DNA from: Candidatus Saccharimonadota bacterium
GTDB lineage: Bacteria > Patescibacteriota > Saccharimonadia > Saccharimonadales > Saccharimonadaceae
Assembly (NCBI GenBank): GCA_017552385.1
Contig: JAFZQB010000011.1
Coordinates: 1-64,000 of the forward strand
DNA length: 64,000 nt
Direction of reading: 5' to 3'
The translations under genes and the position numbers were made by a program. The notes below the pieces were generated by a model. It was not told the origin of the DNA and did no database searches. It was given only the letters and a program-made list of their open reading frames with translations. The number at the start of each line of letters is the position of its first letter. The stretch's first letter is position 1. Below, in pieces: positions 30,328 through 38,862 of this stretch.

Positions 30328-30628
30328 ACAAATATCTGGAGTAGAAAAGTTTGAAAAAGTCGAGGAGGTGATCGACGAGAATAATACGCGTGAAGTGTAT
30401 AAGGTGCCAGAGGGGAAGGCTTTCTTTGTCGAGAATAAACATACGATAGAAATGCGCTGCGATCAGAAGTTAAAGGATTTGCTAGTTGATAAATATGAGA
30501 GCGTGATGGAAAGTCGGTACTTTGGCCGTGGTGGGATAGAAATCGTGACTGAGGGGAAACAACTCGAAGAACCTGAAATAGAAGACTTAGTGAGATTATC
30601 ATATAACCTTACGAAAGAGCTGAAATAA
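30317..30628 (+). CDS. MmcQ/YjbR-family protein
   Basis: 103 residues ending in the YjbR signature: AFFVENKHTIEMRCDQKLKD, then a VMESRYFGRGGIEIVTEG block and a closing IEDLVRLSYNLTKEL helix. The fold (CyaY-like) is often annotated as a DNA-binding protein, but a function is not established. ATG 30317 overlaps the end of orn by 11 nt, so it is translationally coupled, last in the argS-orn operon. Confidence 0.8.
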   Translation: MDVKQISGVEKFEKVEEVIDENNTREVYKVPEGKAFFVENKHTIEMRCDQKLKDLLVDKYESVMESRYFGRGGIEIVTEGKQLEEPEIEDLVRLSYNLTKELK

Positions 30629-30652
30629 AATCTCCCCGAGAGGGGAGATTTT
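30627..30652 (+). terminator. Terminator of the argS-orn operon
   Basis: Perfect 11-bp hairpin AAAATCTCCCC-GAGA-GGGGAGATTTT; symmetrical, so it can also serve mscL on the other strand. Confidence 0.92.
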
Positions 30653-30676
30653 ATGTGTGTGAGGTGGGTATGGGAA

Positions 30677-31186
30677 TTATTTCTTATTTTGTTTTTTCAG
30701 AAGATCACGGATTTCTTTAAGAACGGCGGTCTGATCTTCTTCGGCCTTGGCGTTGGCTTTGTCTTCAACTGGAGCAGGAGTGGCTTTCTTCTTCATGCGA
30801 TTGAGGCCACGGACCATGAGAAAGATAACGAAGCCGATAATGAGGAAGTTAACAACGGCTTGGATAAAGTTGCCGTAGTTGATAGTGGCTGGTTCGATGC
30901 CTTCAATGTAAGCTGGGATAGTAAGTTTGAGTGACGAAAAGTCGAAGCCACCGATAATCATAGACACAACTGGCATGACGACATCATTGACCAGGGAAGT
31001 GACGATGGCGGTGAATGCGCCACCAATGATGATACCTACGGCTAGGTCGGTAACTGATCCGCGATTAATGAATTCTTTGAATTCTTTGAACATTTTTGGC
31101 TCCTTTTGCTTAATTGTATTAGTGAAGTCAGCCCCTTTTTTACGGGCTGCTTCGGCTTTAGCTTTTAGGTTTGTTTCTTTGTTCAT
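30677..31186 (-). CDS. mscL: Large-conductance mechanosensitive channel MscL, with N-terminal extension
   Basis: Osmotic release valve of the inner membrane. FKEFINRGSVTDLAVGIIIGGAFT is the usual N-terminal helix and TM1, followed by the periplasmic loop, TM2 (NFIQAVVNFLIIGFVIFLMV) and a charged C-terminal helix. Two starts are possible. ATG 31186 has TATAAT (31195-31200) ending 8 nt before it, so a leaderless mRNA would add 31 basic residues (KAKAEAARKKGAD). ATG 31093 (MFKEFKEF) gives the normal ~138 residues and has a strong AAAAGGAG Shine-Dalgarno 8 nt upstream. Both may be used; the family length favours 31093 as the functional channel. Confidence 0.9.
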   Translation of the reverse strand: MNKETNLKAKAEAARKKGADFTNTIKQKEPKMFKEFKEFINRGSVTDLAVGIIIGGAFTAIVTSLVNDVVMPVVSMIIGGFDFSSLKLTIPAYIEGIEPATINYGNFIQAVVNFLIIGFVIFLMVRGLNRMKKKATPAPVEDKANAKAEEDQTAVLKEIRDLLKKQNKK

Positions 31187-31216
31187 ACAGGGATATTATA
31201 TCACACCGCAAAAGGA

Positions 31217-31828
31217 TTAGTCGGATTCGGAAAAGTTGCGGAATGATTCTTCGAGAATGGAAAGGGAATTGCCTGAAGAGTCGATGGACGCTTTGAGGGT
31301 GGCGTCTTTGGTTTTGGTGTAGACGGACTGTTCTATGGTAAGAAGATAGCGAATCTGGTAGTACATTTCCGACGCGAACTTGCGGTCTAGGATACCGTTT
31401 AAGCGTGCAGTTTCGAGGTCTTTATTGAGATTTTCAATGTCAAGTGCATCCTCGGCGGTCATTACAACACCTTTAAGATCGATGCCTAAAGTTGCAGTAA
31501 GGTAATTTGACGATGAAGACGAGACTTCTGTGAGAATCGTAGAAAGCTGCGCCGCATTGGAACGAAGCGAAGAAGAGCGGACGTTAGAGTTGTATTTGGC
31601 AATGGTTTTGTTGACTTCGGTTGAGCGGGTATAGAGACGTCCTAACTCAGAGGGGACTGTAGACTCGGTCTTCGAGGAACCGCCGGCGGCAACGGCTATA
31701 ATGATGAACAGAATAACAATGCCAACAAGTGCGCCAAGAACGATCTTCATCTTCTTGTCGAAAAAACCTGTTTGTGCTGGTTGATTAACTTTTGCTGAGA
31801 TTTGATTTAAGTATTCCAAATCGTTCAT
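31217..31828 (-). CDS. Single-pass membrane protein, 203 aa
   Basis: Not recognised. A short cytoplasmic N-terminus (EYLNQISAKVNQPAQTGFFDKK) is followed by one membrane helix (IVLGALVGIVILFIIIAVAAGG, ~29-50) and a Ser/Thr-rich, helical outer domain with long coiled-coil-like stretches. TACACT (31835-31840) with TGG before it ends 6 nt from the ATG: leaderless. It is divergent from dnaG and shares the 38-nt promoter gap with it. Confidence 0.72.
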   Translation of the reverse strand: MNDLEYLNQISAKVNQPAQTGFFDKKMKIVLGALVGIVILFIIIAVAAGGSSKTESTVPSELGRLYTRSTEVNKTIAKYNSNVRSSSLRSNAAQLSTILTEVSSSSSNYLTATLGIDLKGVVMTAEDALDIENLNKDLETARLNGILDRKFASEMYYQIRYLLTIEQSVYTKTKDATLKASIDSSGNSLSILEESFRNFSESD

Positions 31829-31866
31829 GGTTTAAGTGTACCATAAAAAGGTGATATACTGAAGAT
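31829..31866. promoter_or_regulatory. Back-to-back -10 boxes of the 203-aa gene and dnaG
   Basis: TGG-TACACT on the minus strand (31835-31840) and TATACT on the plus strand (31855-31860), each 6 nt from its ATG, within 38 nt. Confidence 0.75.
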
Positions 31867-33501
31867 ATGAATGACGCAAAGGAGGAGATAAGGGCACGAC
31901 TTCCGGTTGAGGATGTTATTTCGCAGTATATTGAATTGAAGCGTGCAGGACGAACGTTGAAGGGAAGATCGCCATGGGGAGTGGATAAGACACCTTCATT
32001 TATGGTTAGTCCAGAAAAAGGGATTTGGCATGATTTTTCAGCAAATAAAGGTGGCGATATTTTTACCTTCGTGATGGAAGTTGAGGGGATAAGCTTCAAG
32101 GAGGCTTTGGAAAAGCTAGCTGCACAAGCTGGAGTGGATATTTCCAGATATGCAGGCGGAGATGCCAAGCTTGCCAAACGCAAGGCAAGAGCGCGAGAGG
32201 CTTTGGAACTCGCAACAAAATATTATCAGTACTGTTTGTCAAAGAGCCGACGAGTTTCGGAATATGTTTTCTATAAGCGGAACTTGAATCGAGCGATAGT
32301 GAAAGAATTTAGGATAGGCTATGCGCCAAAAGAAGGGCAGGCTTGCAAGAAGTTTCTTCAGAGTCGTGGGTTTTCTGAGAGCGAATTAATTGACGCTGGG
32401 TTACTTAATAGGTTTAATGGCGATATGTTTCGCGGGAGAATGATTGTACCGTTTATCGACACGACTGGTAATGTAATTGGTTATACGGCTAGAGTTTTGG
32501 ATAAGAGTGAACCGAAATATTTGAATACTCAAGATACGCTATTATTTAATAAGAGTCGATTTATTTTTGGGCTAGCACAAGCAAAGGAAGCAATTCGGAA
32601 AAGTGGCTTTGTGGTGATTGTAGAAGGGAACATGGATGTAATTTCCAGCCATCAAGCTGGTGTGAAGGAAGCGGTGGCTACCAGTGGCACGGCGATGACG
32701 GAACAACATTTGAAGGCATTATCTAGGCTTACGGCCGATATACGTTTAGCATACGACGGTGACGAGGCTGGCGTGAAAGCAGCAGAGCGCGCAATTATGA
32801 TGGCCGGAGATTTGGGGATTAATTTGACTGTAATATCGGACTATCAAGGCGCGAAGGATCCTGACGAGCTGATTCAGCGTGGAGCAAGGTTGTGGCAAAA
32901 AGCAGTGGAAGAACGAAAGCCAGCGGTAGAGTGGCTACTTGAGAAGTATGAAGAAAAGGTTGATTTGAAGACTGGGTTTGGGAAGCGAGAGTATTCGGAT
33001 ATTGCTTTGAGATTGCTTGGTTTTGTGAAAGATAAAGTTGAACGCGCACATTATGAAGAAGAAGTGGCAAAAAAGCTAGATGTGAGCAGGGAAGATTTGC
33101 ATGGTAAGGCAGACGATTTAGCGCGAAAGATGTCGGAAAGGCCGAAAAAGAGACTGAAGAAGGCCAAGACAGAAATGAAATCTGATCGGATTATTGGTCT
33201 TGAAGACAATCTTCTATCAATAATGGTTTATGGTGGCGTTGATGGGCCGGAAGAACTGGAGGTGCCAGAAGACGAAACAAAGCTTAGTGAGCTGGAATTG
33301 ATTTTTGATAATACATATAAGAATTACAGTAAGTCAGATTTGGAAAAGGAAGTGGAAGATTTATATAAGGCACTGAAGAATGAAATGGCAAAGAATGAGA
33401 TAGAACAACTGACGGCGGAGCTGGAGAATGAGGATATTGAGCCTGAAAGAGAAAAAGAGGTCCTCAAGAAGATAAACGAGTTGCAAAAATCAAAAAAGTA
33501 G
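31867..33501 (+). CDS. dnaG: DNA primase without zinc-binding cysteines
   Basis: Makes RNA primers at the replication fork. The N-terminal CHC2-like domain is recognisable (IELKRAGRTLKGRSPWGVDKTPS and GGDIFTF) but its zinc ligands are gone: where CPFH is expected it reads SPWG, and where CFGCGxGGD is expected it reads HDFSANKGGD. The TOPRIM domain is intact (VVIVEGNMDVISSHQAG, ~257; ATSGTAMT; IRLAYDGDEAGVKAAERA, ~295). The C-terminal part ends in charged helices. 544 residues. TATACT (31855-31860) ends 6 nt before the ATG: leaderless. rpoD follows, which keeps part of the dnaG-rpoD macromolecular synthesis arrangement. Confidence 0.94.
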   Translation: MNDAKEEIRARLPVEDVISQYIELKRAGRTLKGRSPWGVDKTPSFMVSPEKGIWHDFSANKGGDIFTFVMEVEGISFKEALEKLAAQAGVDISRYAGGDAKLAKRKARAREALELATKYYQYCLSKSRRVSEYVFYKRNLNRAIVKEFRIGYAPKEGQACKKFLQSRGFSESELIDAGLLNRFNGDMFRGRMIVPFIDTTGNVIGYTARVLDKSEPKYLNTQDTLLFNKSRFIFGLAQAKEAIRKSGFVVIVEGNMDVISSHQAGVKEAVATSGTAMTEQHLKALSRLTADIRLAYDGDEAGVKAAERAIMMAGDLGINLTVISDYQGAKDPDELIQRGARLWQKAVEERKPAVEWLLEKYEEKVDLKTGFGKREYSDIALRLLGFVKDKVERAHYEEEVAKKLDVSREDLHGKADDLARKMSERPKKRLKKAKTEMKSDRIIGLEDNLLSIMVYGGVDGPEELEVPEDETKLSELELIFDNTYKNYSKSDLEKEVEDLYKALKNEMAKNEIEQLTAELENEDIEPEREKEVLKKINELQKSKK

Positions 33502-33516
33502 CTTATAATGCTAAAA

Positions 33517-34473
33517 ATGGATCAAGACAAAGACGACTTATTGTTGGAGCCGATGGAGCCAGACGCTCTTGATTTGGCAGACGAAGAAGAGCTTTCTGAT
33601 GAAGATCTTGAGATTACTGTGGACAACGTAGATGCGTTTGCGGATGACTCTGTAAGGTTGTATTTGCGTGAGATTGGTAAAATCCCACTACTTTCTTCTG
33701 ATGAAGAAACTGAACTAGCAAAAAGAATTGTTGAAGGTGATAAAAAAGCAAAAGACAAAATGGTCGAGGCAAACATGCGCCTTGTTGTCTCGATTGCGAA
33801 AAGATATTCTGGGCGTGGCCTAGATTTTCTTGATCTTATTCAGGAGGGGAACACCGGACTTTTGCGTGCGGTAGAAAAGTTCGATCCAGAAAAGGGCTTT
33901 AAATTTTCGACTTATGCAACTTGGTGGATTAGACAAGCTATTACGCGTGCGATTGCCGACCAGGCAAGAACAATTCGTATTCCAGTCCATATGGTGGAAA
34001 CGATTAATAAAGTTTTGCGCACAACAAGAAAGCTGACTACTGAACTTAATCGCGAACCAACTATCGAGGAAATCGCTAAAGAACTTGACATGGAAGTCGA
34101 TAAAGTGGAATATGTGATGCGCATTAAACAAGATATCGCTTCGCTTGATGCTTCCGTAGGACGTGATGGAGATGATGAGGATTCAGTATTAGGCGATTTT
34201 GTCGAGGACGAGGAGCGGGCTTCACCGGAGGATTCTGCGGCAAATCAAATACTCAAGGAACAATTAGCTTCAATTATTTCGACACTTTCCGATCGTGAGC
34301 AAAAGATTATTAAGATGCGTTTTGGTATCGGTGGAGAACGACCACATACTTTGGAAGAAGTTGGTTATGAGTTTTCTGTAACTAGAGAGCGTATTCGCCA
34401 GATTGAGGCGAAAGCGCTTTCTAAGCTCAGGAAACATAAAGACACGAAAAAATTACATGAATACCTAAGATAA
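33517..34473 (+). CDS. rpoD: Primary sigma factor RpoD
   Basis: 318-residue sigma-70 without the long 1.1 and non-conserved regions. After an acidic N-terminus, region 1.2 ([16 protein letters not shown], ~45-60), region 2 ([27 protein letters not shown], then [13 protein letters not shown] for -10 recognition), region 3 ([13 protein letters not shown]) and region 4.2 ([25 protein letters not shown]) are all present. The frame begins at ATG 33508, but that codon overlaps TATAAT (33504-33509), so ATG 33517, 7 nt after the box, is the likely leaderless start. TTGCAA (33481-33486) with a 17-nt spacer supplies the -35. This factor should read the TATAAT and extended -10 boxes seen throughout the window. 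Confidence 0.96.
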   Translation: MDQDKDDLLLEPMEPDALDLADEEELSDEDLEITVDNVDAFADDSVRLYLREIGKIPLLSSDEETELAKRIVEGDKKAKDKMVEANMRLVVSIAKRYSGRGLDFLDLIQEGNTGLLRAVEKFDPEKGFKFSTYATWWIRQAITRAIADQARTIRIPVHMVETINKVLRTTRKLTTELNREPTIEEIAKELDMEVDKVEYVMRIKQDIASLDASVGRDGDDEDSVLGDFVEDEERASPEDSAANQILKEQLASIISTLSDREQKIIKMRFGIGGERPHTLEEVGYEFSVTRERIRQIEAKALSKLRKHKDTKKLHEYLR

Positions 34474-34481
34474 GGAGGTTT

Positions 34482-34799
34482 ATGTATAACATTCTAAGAA
34501 TAATTGCGGCCAATACTTGCGGGGAAGGATCGGTTAGCACGGCTTTAATTGGATCTGGTGGTTGTTATAGTGAGGGTATTTACGGGTTGTTAGGCCTTGG
34601 TATAGATGTTTTGACCATACTTATTGGTGCGGCTTCAGTGATTGGTCTTATTATTTCTGGTATTCAATATGCGACGTCGAGCGGAGAACCAGCTACAGTA
34701 ACAAAAGCGAAACGCCGTATTATTGAGATTGTGATTGGGATAGCACTTTATGGCTTGTTCTATGCTATAATGCGCTTCTTGATTCCGGGTTGGAGTTAA
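34482..34799 (+). CDS. VirB2/TrbC-like T4SS pilin-type membrane protein
   Basis: 105 residues with two membrane segments (IYGLLGLGIDVLTILIGAASVIGLIISGIQ, ~33-62, described as one long helix plus turn, and RIIEIVIGIALYGLFYAIMRF, ~79-99). A short polar loop YATSSGEPATVTKAKRR between them is the hallmark of the pilin family that is common in CPR genomes (PF18895 type). AAGGAGG lies 4 nt before the ATG and 9 nt separate it from rpoD. No VirB4, VirB6 or VirD4 genes are in the window, so whether it builds a secretion pilus or has another role is unknown. Confidence 0.82.
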   Translation: MYNILRIIAANTCGEGSVSTALIGSGGCYSEGIYGLLGLGIDVLTILIGAASVIGLIISGIQYATSSGEPATVTKAKRRIIEIVIGIALYGLFYAIMRFLIPGWS

Positions 34800-34822
34800 A
34801 CAACGAAGGGGGAGGTTGAAGT

Positions 34823-35746
34823 TTGAAACGGTTGATAATTGTCTACAGCCAGTACTCGACTCTTTTTGCTGAAGCGAATATAAAAGTGATTGCAGAATCA
34901 CGAAAATTAAAAGGTTGGATGGTGGCAAAATTCGAGGTGAAGGAGCTTTCGGATTACAAAGAGACATTAAGAAACCTGGCGAGAATTATTCGCAAGGGTG
35001 ATTTGGTGCTGGCTGCAGGTGGAGATGGTTTAGCAACAATGGCGATGAATGCAGTTATCCAGTCTGGTGTAATTGCTACGCTCGCGGTAATGCCGTTTGG
35101 AAATTTCAATGATTTTGCTAGCACGCTTGGCAGGATGGATTTTGAAACAATAATCAGAAAATTTGAGGAGGGCAGATATGAAGAATTTTACCCGCTTGAA
35201 GTGAGAGTGAATGATCGTCATTACACTTATTCTGGGGTATATTTTACTGTTGGAATGATGGCAGAAGCGGCGGAAGTCCTGGAAGATTTAAAAGTGCGAA
35301 AGAAATTGACGCGTGCGAAGAATCGAATGAAATATTCTGCGAAGAAATTATTTAGATGGTATAGGAAAAATAAACATCGAAAAGATTTATTGCCTGAGGC
35401 GATGAGATTAAATGACACTAAAGTCATGAAGTACACTACGGATTATGTTGCGATGAATGGCGCGAGTTTAGCAGGGGTGGTGCCTGGTGGAACGTGGTAT
35501 AAGGATGCGGAGAAGTTTTGGAGCGGGACGATGCGGAATCGTAGTATTGTAAGAATGTTTAGGAAATTCGTGAAAGCCCTAGAGGGGGAACTTCCTGGAA
35601 AAGAAAGTAGGAGAGATGTATTAACGTTTGACAAGCCAAGTGGCGTGTTTGTTTGTGCTGAGGGAGATGGATATAAACTCGATGACGTCAGTAAAATTGA
35701 AATTAAAAAGAGCGATAAATCTCTTCGCGTAATTCAAAACAACTGA
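34823..35746 (+). CDS. Diacylglycerol/lipid kinase-like protein (DAGK_cat)
   Basis: 307 residues with the DAGK catalytic core: a first strand IIVYSQYST, LVLAAGGDGLATMAMNAV (~65-82) with the GGDG nucleotide loop, and LAVMPFGNFNDFASTLG (~92-108), the counterpart of PxGTxND but with F and G shifted, so nucleotide binding may differ. The C-terminal beta-rich domain is present. It would phosphorylate a lipid or lipid-like substrate at the membrane; which one cannot be told. Translation starts at TTG 34823 after GGGGGAGG. Confidence 0.78.
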   Translation: MKRLIIVYSQYSTLFAEANIKVIAESRKLKGWMVAKFEVKELSDYKETLRNLARIIRKGDLVLAAGGDGLATMAMNAVIQSGVIATLAVMPFGNFNDFASTLGRMDFETIIRKFEEGRYEEFYPLEVRVNDRHYTYSGVYFTVGMMAEAAEVLEDLKVRKKLTRAKNRMKYSAKKLFRWYRKNKHRKDLLPEAMRLNDTKVMKYTTDYVAMNGASLAGVVPGGTWYKDAEKFWSGTMRNRSIVRMFRKFVKALEGELPGKESRRDVLTFDKPSGVFVCAEGDGYKLDDVSKIEIKKSDKSLRVIQNN

Positions 35747-35831
35747 TATGATTTTTGTCTAGAGTCTCGGGTGTTTTTGGTTCTATTAAGAGAAGTATTG
35801 TGATATAATAATAAAAATTAAGGAGGTCGTC

Positions 35832-36410
35832 GTGGCGAAAGAAGATAGAGGCGTAAAAATTCTTGCAGTAGTGGGGATGAGTGGAAGTGGCAAGAGCGTC
35901 GCTGTGGATTATTTGACGGGGCTTGGTTACCCAAAGGTTTATTTTGGTGGAATGATCTATCGCGAGATGGAACGACGCGGGATTGAGCGTACGCCGGATG
36001 GTGAAAGCGAAAAGAAGTTCCGCGAGATGATCCGTGAGACTGAGGGGAAAGATTGGGTTGTGAAACAAGTAATAAATGACGTGCATAAGTTAATCGAAGC
36101 GGGGCAAAAGCGGATTGTGCTTGACGGCGTGTACTCGTGGACTGAGTATGTGACTTTGAAGAAAGAATTTCCTGGAGAAATGATTTTCGTAGCTGTCGTG
36201 GTAAAGAAGAAGCTTAGGTATAAGCGTGTAGCGGAACGCCCAGATAGGCCATTTAACCGTGCGGAGATTATGGAAAGAGACCGTAGCGAGATAGAGAACC
36301 TTGAAAAAGGAGGTCCGATAGCTGCAGCGGATTATTATATTTTGAACGATGGCACAATTGCGGAAGCAAATGAGCAATTAGCAACGATCCTAAAGGAAAT
36401 TGAGTTTTAA
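35832..36410 (+). CDS. P-loop nucleotide kinase-like protein
   Basis: 192 residues. Walker A GMSGSGKSVAVDYL (~15-28), then VYFGGMIYREMERRGIE, IVLDGVYSWTEY as a Walker-B-like strand (~92-103), and a lid region rich in Arg (RVAERPDRPFNRAEIMERDRSE). It resembles the dephospho-CoA kinase/UPF0200 group rather than any one well-defined enzyme. Starts with GTG 35832 after AAGGAGG. polA begins with no spacing after its stop, so they are co-transcribed. Confidence 0.75.
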   Translation: MAKEDRGVKILAVVGMSGSGKSVAVDYLTGLGYPKVYFGGMIYREMERRGIERTPDGESEKKFREMIRETEGKDWVVKQVINDVHKLIEAGQKRIVLDGVYSWTEYVTLKKEFPGEMIFVAVVVKKKLRYKRVAERPDRPFNRAEIMERDRSEIENLEKGGPIAAADYYILNDGTIAEANEQLATILKEIEF

Positions 36411-38807
36411 ATGAAGAGAATAGTCGTCATTGATGGTAAGTCGGTATTCTACCGAGGGTACTATGCAATGGGGGCTTTATCGACAAGTGATGGTACCCCA
36501 ACTGGTGGTATATATGGATTTGCCGCTATTGCGATGGAGCTTGTAAAAAAGTTAAGCCCAGATAAAGTAATTGTAGCTTGGGATAAAGCGGGCGGCACAG
36601 CTATAGCTAAGCGTAAAGAGATTTATAGTGAGTACAAAGCGGGTCGGACGAAACCACCGGAAGATTTTTATACACAAATTCCGCTACTTCGGAATTTGAT
36701 TGACGCGTTGGGATGGGAGTTCGTTGAGCTTGATGGTTATGAGGCAGATGATATCATTGGTACGCTGGCCAATCAGGTATCAGAAGCATGGAAGAAGAAT
36801 GTCCAAGCTTCTCAACTATATGAAATGAGCATTATTTCTTCTGATCTAGATATGCTGCAAGTAGTGGGGGAGCACGTGAAAATGTATCGGCTCCTGAAAG
36901 GTTTTTCTGAGCTTGAAGAACTTGATGTGCCGGCGGTCGAAGCTAAGTATGGTATCCGCCAAGCGCAGTTTTTGGATCTTAAGGCGTTGAAGGGCGATGC
37001 GTCGGACAATATTCCTGGCGTGCCCGGGATTGGCGAAAAGGGAGCTGTTAAGCTATTGAATGAATACGGTAGCTTAGATGGTATATATGACAATATAGAT
37101 AATATTTCCGGTTCTACGCAGCAGAAATTGATTAACGGTAAAGAATCGGCTTATATGAGCTATAAATTAGCGAAGATGATGCTAGATGCCCCGGTTAACC
37201 TTGAAGAAATGCCAGACTTGGTGATTGACAAGGGCAGAATTGTTGATGCGTTGAGGAACTTGGAATTTAGGAGTCTAGAAAGGCGTTTTATGAAAGATTT
37301 AAGTGAAGCTGAGATGGAGCCGAACCTAGAAGAGAAAACGGGAGTTAGCGACGAGGCTTTGCCGGATGATATCATTTTCAGTTTTGATGTTAAGGCCTTG
37401 ATGCATCGTGACGAAAAGATTGCTAAAAAGATTCTTAGTGGTGCAGAATTTTATGATTTGGGTCAGGGAAGATTCTTGTTAAATCCATTGGAGCGTAAAT
37501 CGGACGAGCAGACGAGCTTGTTTACGGATGATCCTGAAGGAATGCGCGTTGAGTATAATCAGCAAAAACAAGAATTTTCGAAAAACCCGAAACTATACAA
37601 GGTATTAGCTGAACTGGATTTTCCGATGATTCCAGTACTTTATAAAATAGAAAAGCGCGGAATGAAGATTGATCGAGAATATTTTGAGAAAATGCGCGTA
37701 GAGTATGAGGGATATGTTGACAGACTAGCGACTGAAGTATATATGGCGGCTGGCACTGAGTTCAATATTAACTCGCCTGTACAACTTTCTGATATTTTAT
37801 TTGGCAAATTGGGTTTGCCCGTAAAGGGTGTCAAAAAGACTCAGCGTGGGTATTCGACTGGCGCGAAAGAGTTAGATAAGTTGAAAGATTTGCATCCAGT
37901 AATTCCGAAATTGATGGAGTATCGTGAAGCAGCAAAATTACTTTCTACTTATATTTTACCTTTACCGCAGCTAGCAGACGAACATGATAGAATACACACT
38001 ACTTTCACACAGAATGTGACGGCGACAGGACGACTCTCGAGTCTTAATCCTAATTTACAGAATATCCCAACGCGCACTGAGGAAGGGAAGAAGATACGTG
38101 GTGGGTTTGTGGTGGATGAGGATAAAATATTGATCTCAGCGGATTATGCGCAGTTTGAGCTGCGTCTTGCGGCTGTATTGTCCGGAGACGAAAAGCTCAT
38201 TGAAGATTTTAATAATGGCGTGGATATTCACACTAAAACCGCTGCAGAAGTGTATCACGTGCCAATGAGCGAAGTGACAAAAGATCAACGCCGATTAGCT
38301 AAGGTTGTGAATTTCGGGATTATTTACGGGATGAGCGCGAAAGGTCTGGCAGACGCAACGGGCATGTCGATACAAGAAGCGAAAGAATTTGAAGATCGGT
38401 ATTTTACGTTAAGAAAGCCGATTGCGGATAAGTTGAAAGTATATCTTGATCAGGCTAGAAAGCAAGGCTATGTGGAGACATATTTTGGTAGACGTAGACC
38501 GACCCCAGACGTGAAGAGTTCGAACTTTATTGTGCGAATGGGCGCAGAAAGAGCGGCACAAAATATGCCAATTCAGGGCACGGAAGCCGACTTAATGAAG
38601 GTTGCGATGATAAGGCTTGATAGCAAGTTGCCGGAGGGGGCGGAGATGATTATGCAGGTGCACGATTCGATTATGGTTGAGTGCAGACCGGATGTGGTAG
38701 AGGAAACAAAGAAGGTCTTGAAAGAAGTGATGGAAGGTGTGGCGCCAGAGCTAGGAGTGAAGTTGGAAGTGGATGTTAAAGATGGCCACAGGTGGAGCGA
38801 AGTGTAG
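36411..38807 (+). CDS. polA: DNA polymerase I
   Basis: Repair and Okazaki-fragment polymerase, 798 residues. The N-terminal 5' nuclease domain is intact (RIVVIDGKSVFYRGYYAM, ~2-19; YEADDIIGTLA, ~112; PGVPGIGEKGAVKLL, ~203). The middle 3'-5' exonuclease region is short (~330-400) and lacks the usual DxE/YAAD active-site motifs, so proofreading is probably absent. The polymerase domain has TATGRLSSLNPNLQNIPTR (~540), ISADYAQFELRLAAVLSG, DQRRLAKVVNFGIIYGMS and MQVHDSIMVE. Its ATG comes directly after the stop of the P-loop kinase gene. Confidence 0.96.
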   Translation: MKRIVVIDGKSVFYRGYYAMGALSTSDGTPTGGIYGFAAIAMELVKKLSPDKVIVAWDKAGGTAIAKRKEIYSEYKAGRTKPPEDFYTQIPLLRNLIDALGWEFVELDGYEADDIIGTLANQVSEAWKKNVQASQLYEMSIISSDLDMLQVVGEHVKMYRLLKGFSELEELDVPAVEAKYGIRQAQFLDLKALKGDASDNIPGVPGIGEKGAVKLLNEYGSLDGIYDNIDNISGSTQQKLINGKESAYMSYKLAKMMLDAPVNLEEMPDLVIDKGRIVDALRNLEFRSLERRFMKDLSEAEMEPNLEEKTGVSDEALPDDIIFSFDVKALMHRDEKIAKKILSGAEFYDLGQGRFLLNPLERKSDEQTSLFTDDPEGMRVEYNQQKQEFSKNPKLYKVLAELDFPMIPVLYKIEKRGMKIDREYFEKMRVEYEGYVDRLATEVYMAAGTEFNINSPVQLSDILFGKLGLPVKGVKKTQRGYSTGAKELDKLKDLHPVIPKLMEYREAAKLLSTYILPLPQLADEHDRIHTTFTQNVTATGRLSSLNPNLQNIPTRTEEGKKIRGGFVVDEDKILISADYAQFELRLAAVLSGDEKLIEDFNNGVDIHTKTAAEVYHVPMSEVTKDQRRLAKVVNFGIIYGMSAKGLADATGMSIQEAKEFEDRYFTLRKPIADKLKVYLDQARKQGYVETYFGRRRPTPDVKSSNFIVRMGAERAAQNMPIQGTEADLMKVAMIRLDSKLPEGAEMIMQVHDSIMVECRPDVVEETKKVLKEVMEGVAPELGVKLEVDVKDGHRWSEV

Positions 38808-38862
38808 TTTGAGCGAATACACATTTGATCAATTATTTTATACAACGTAAAGCGGAGGCGCG

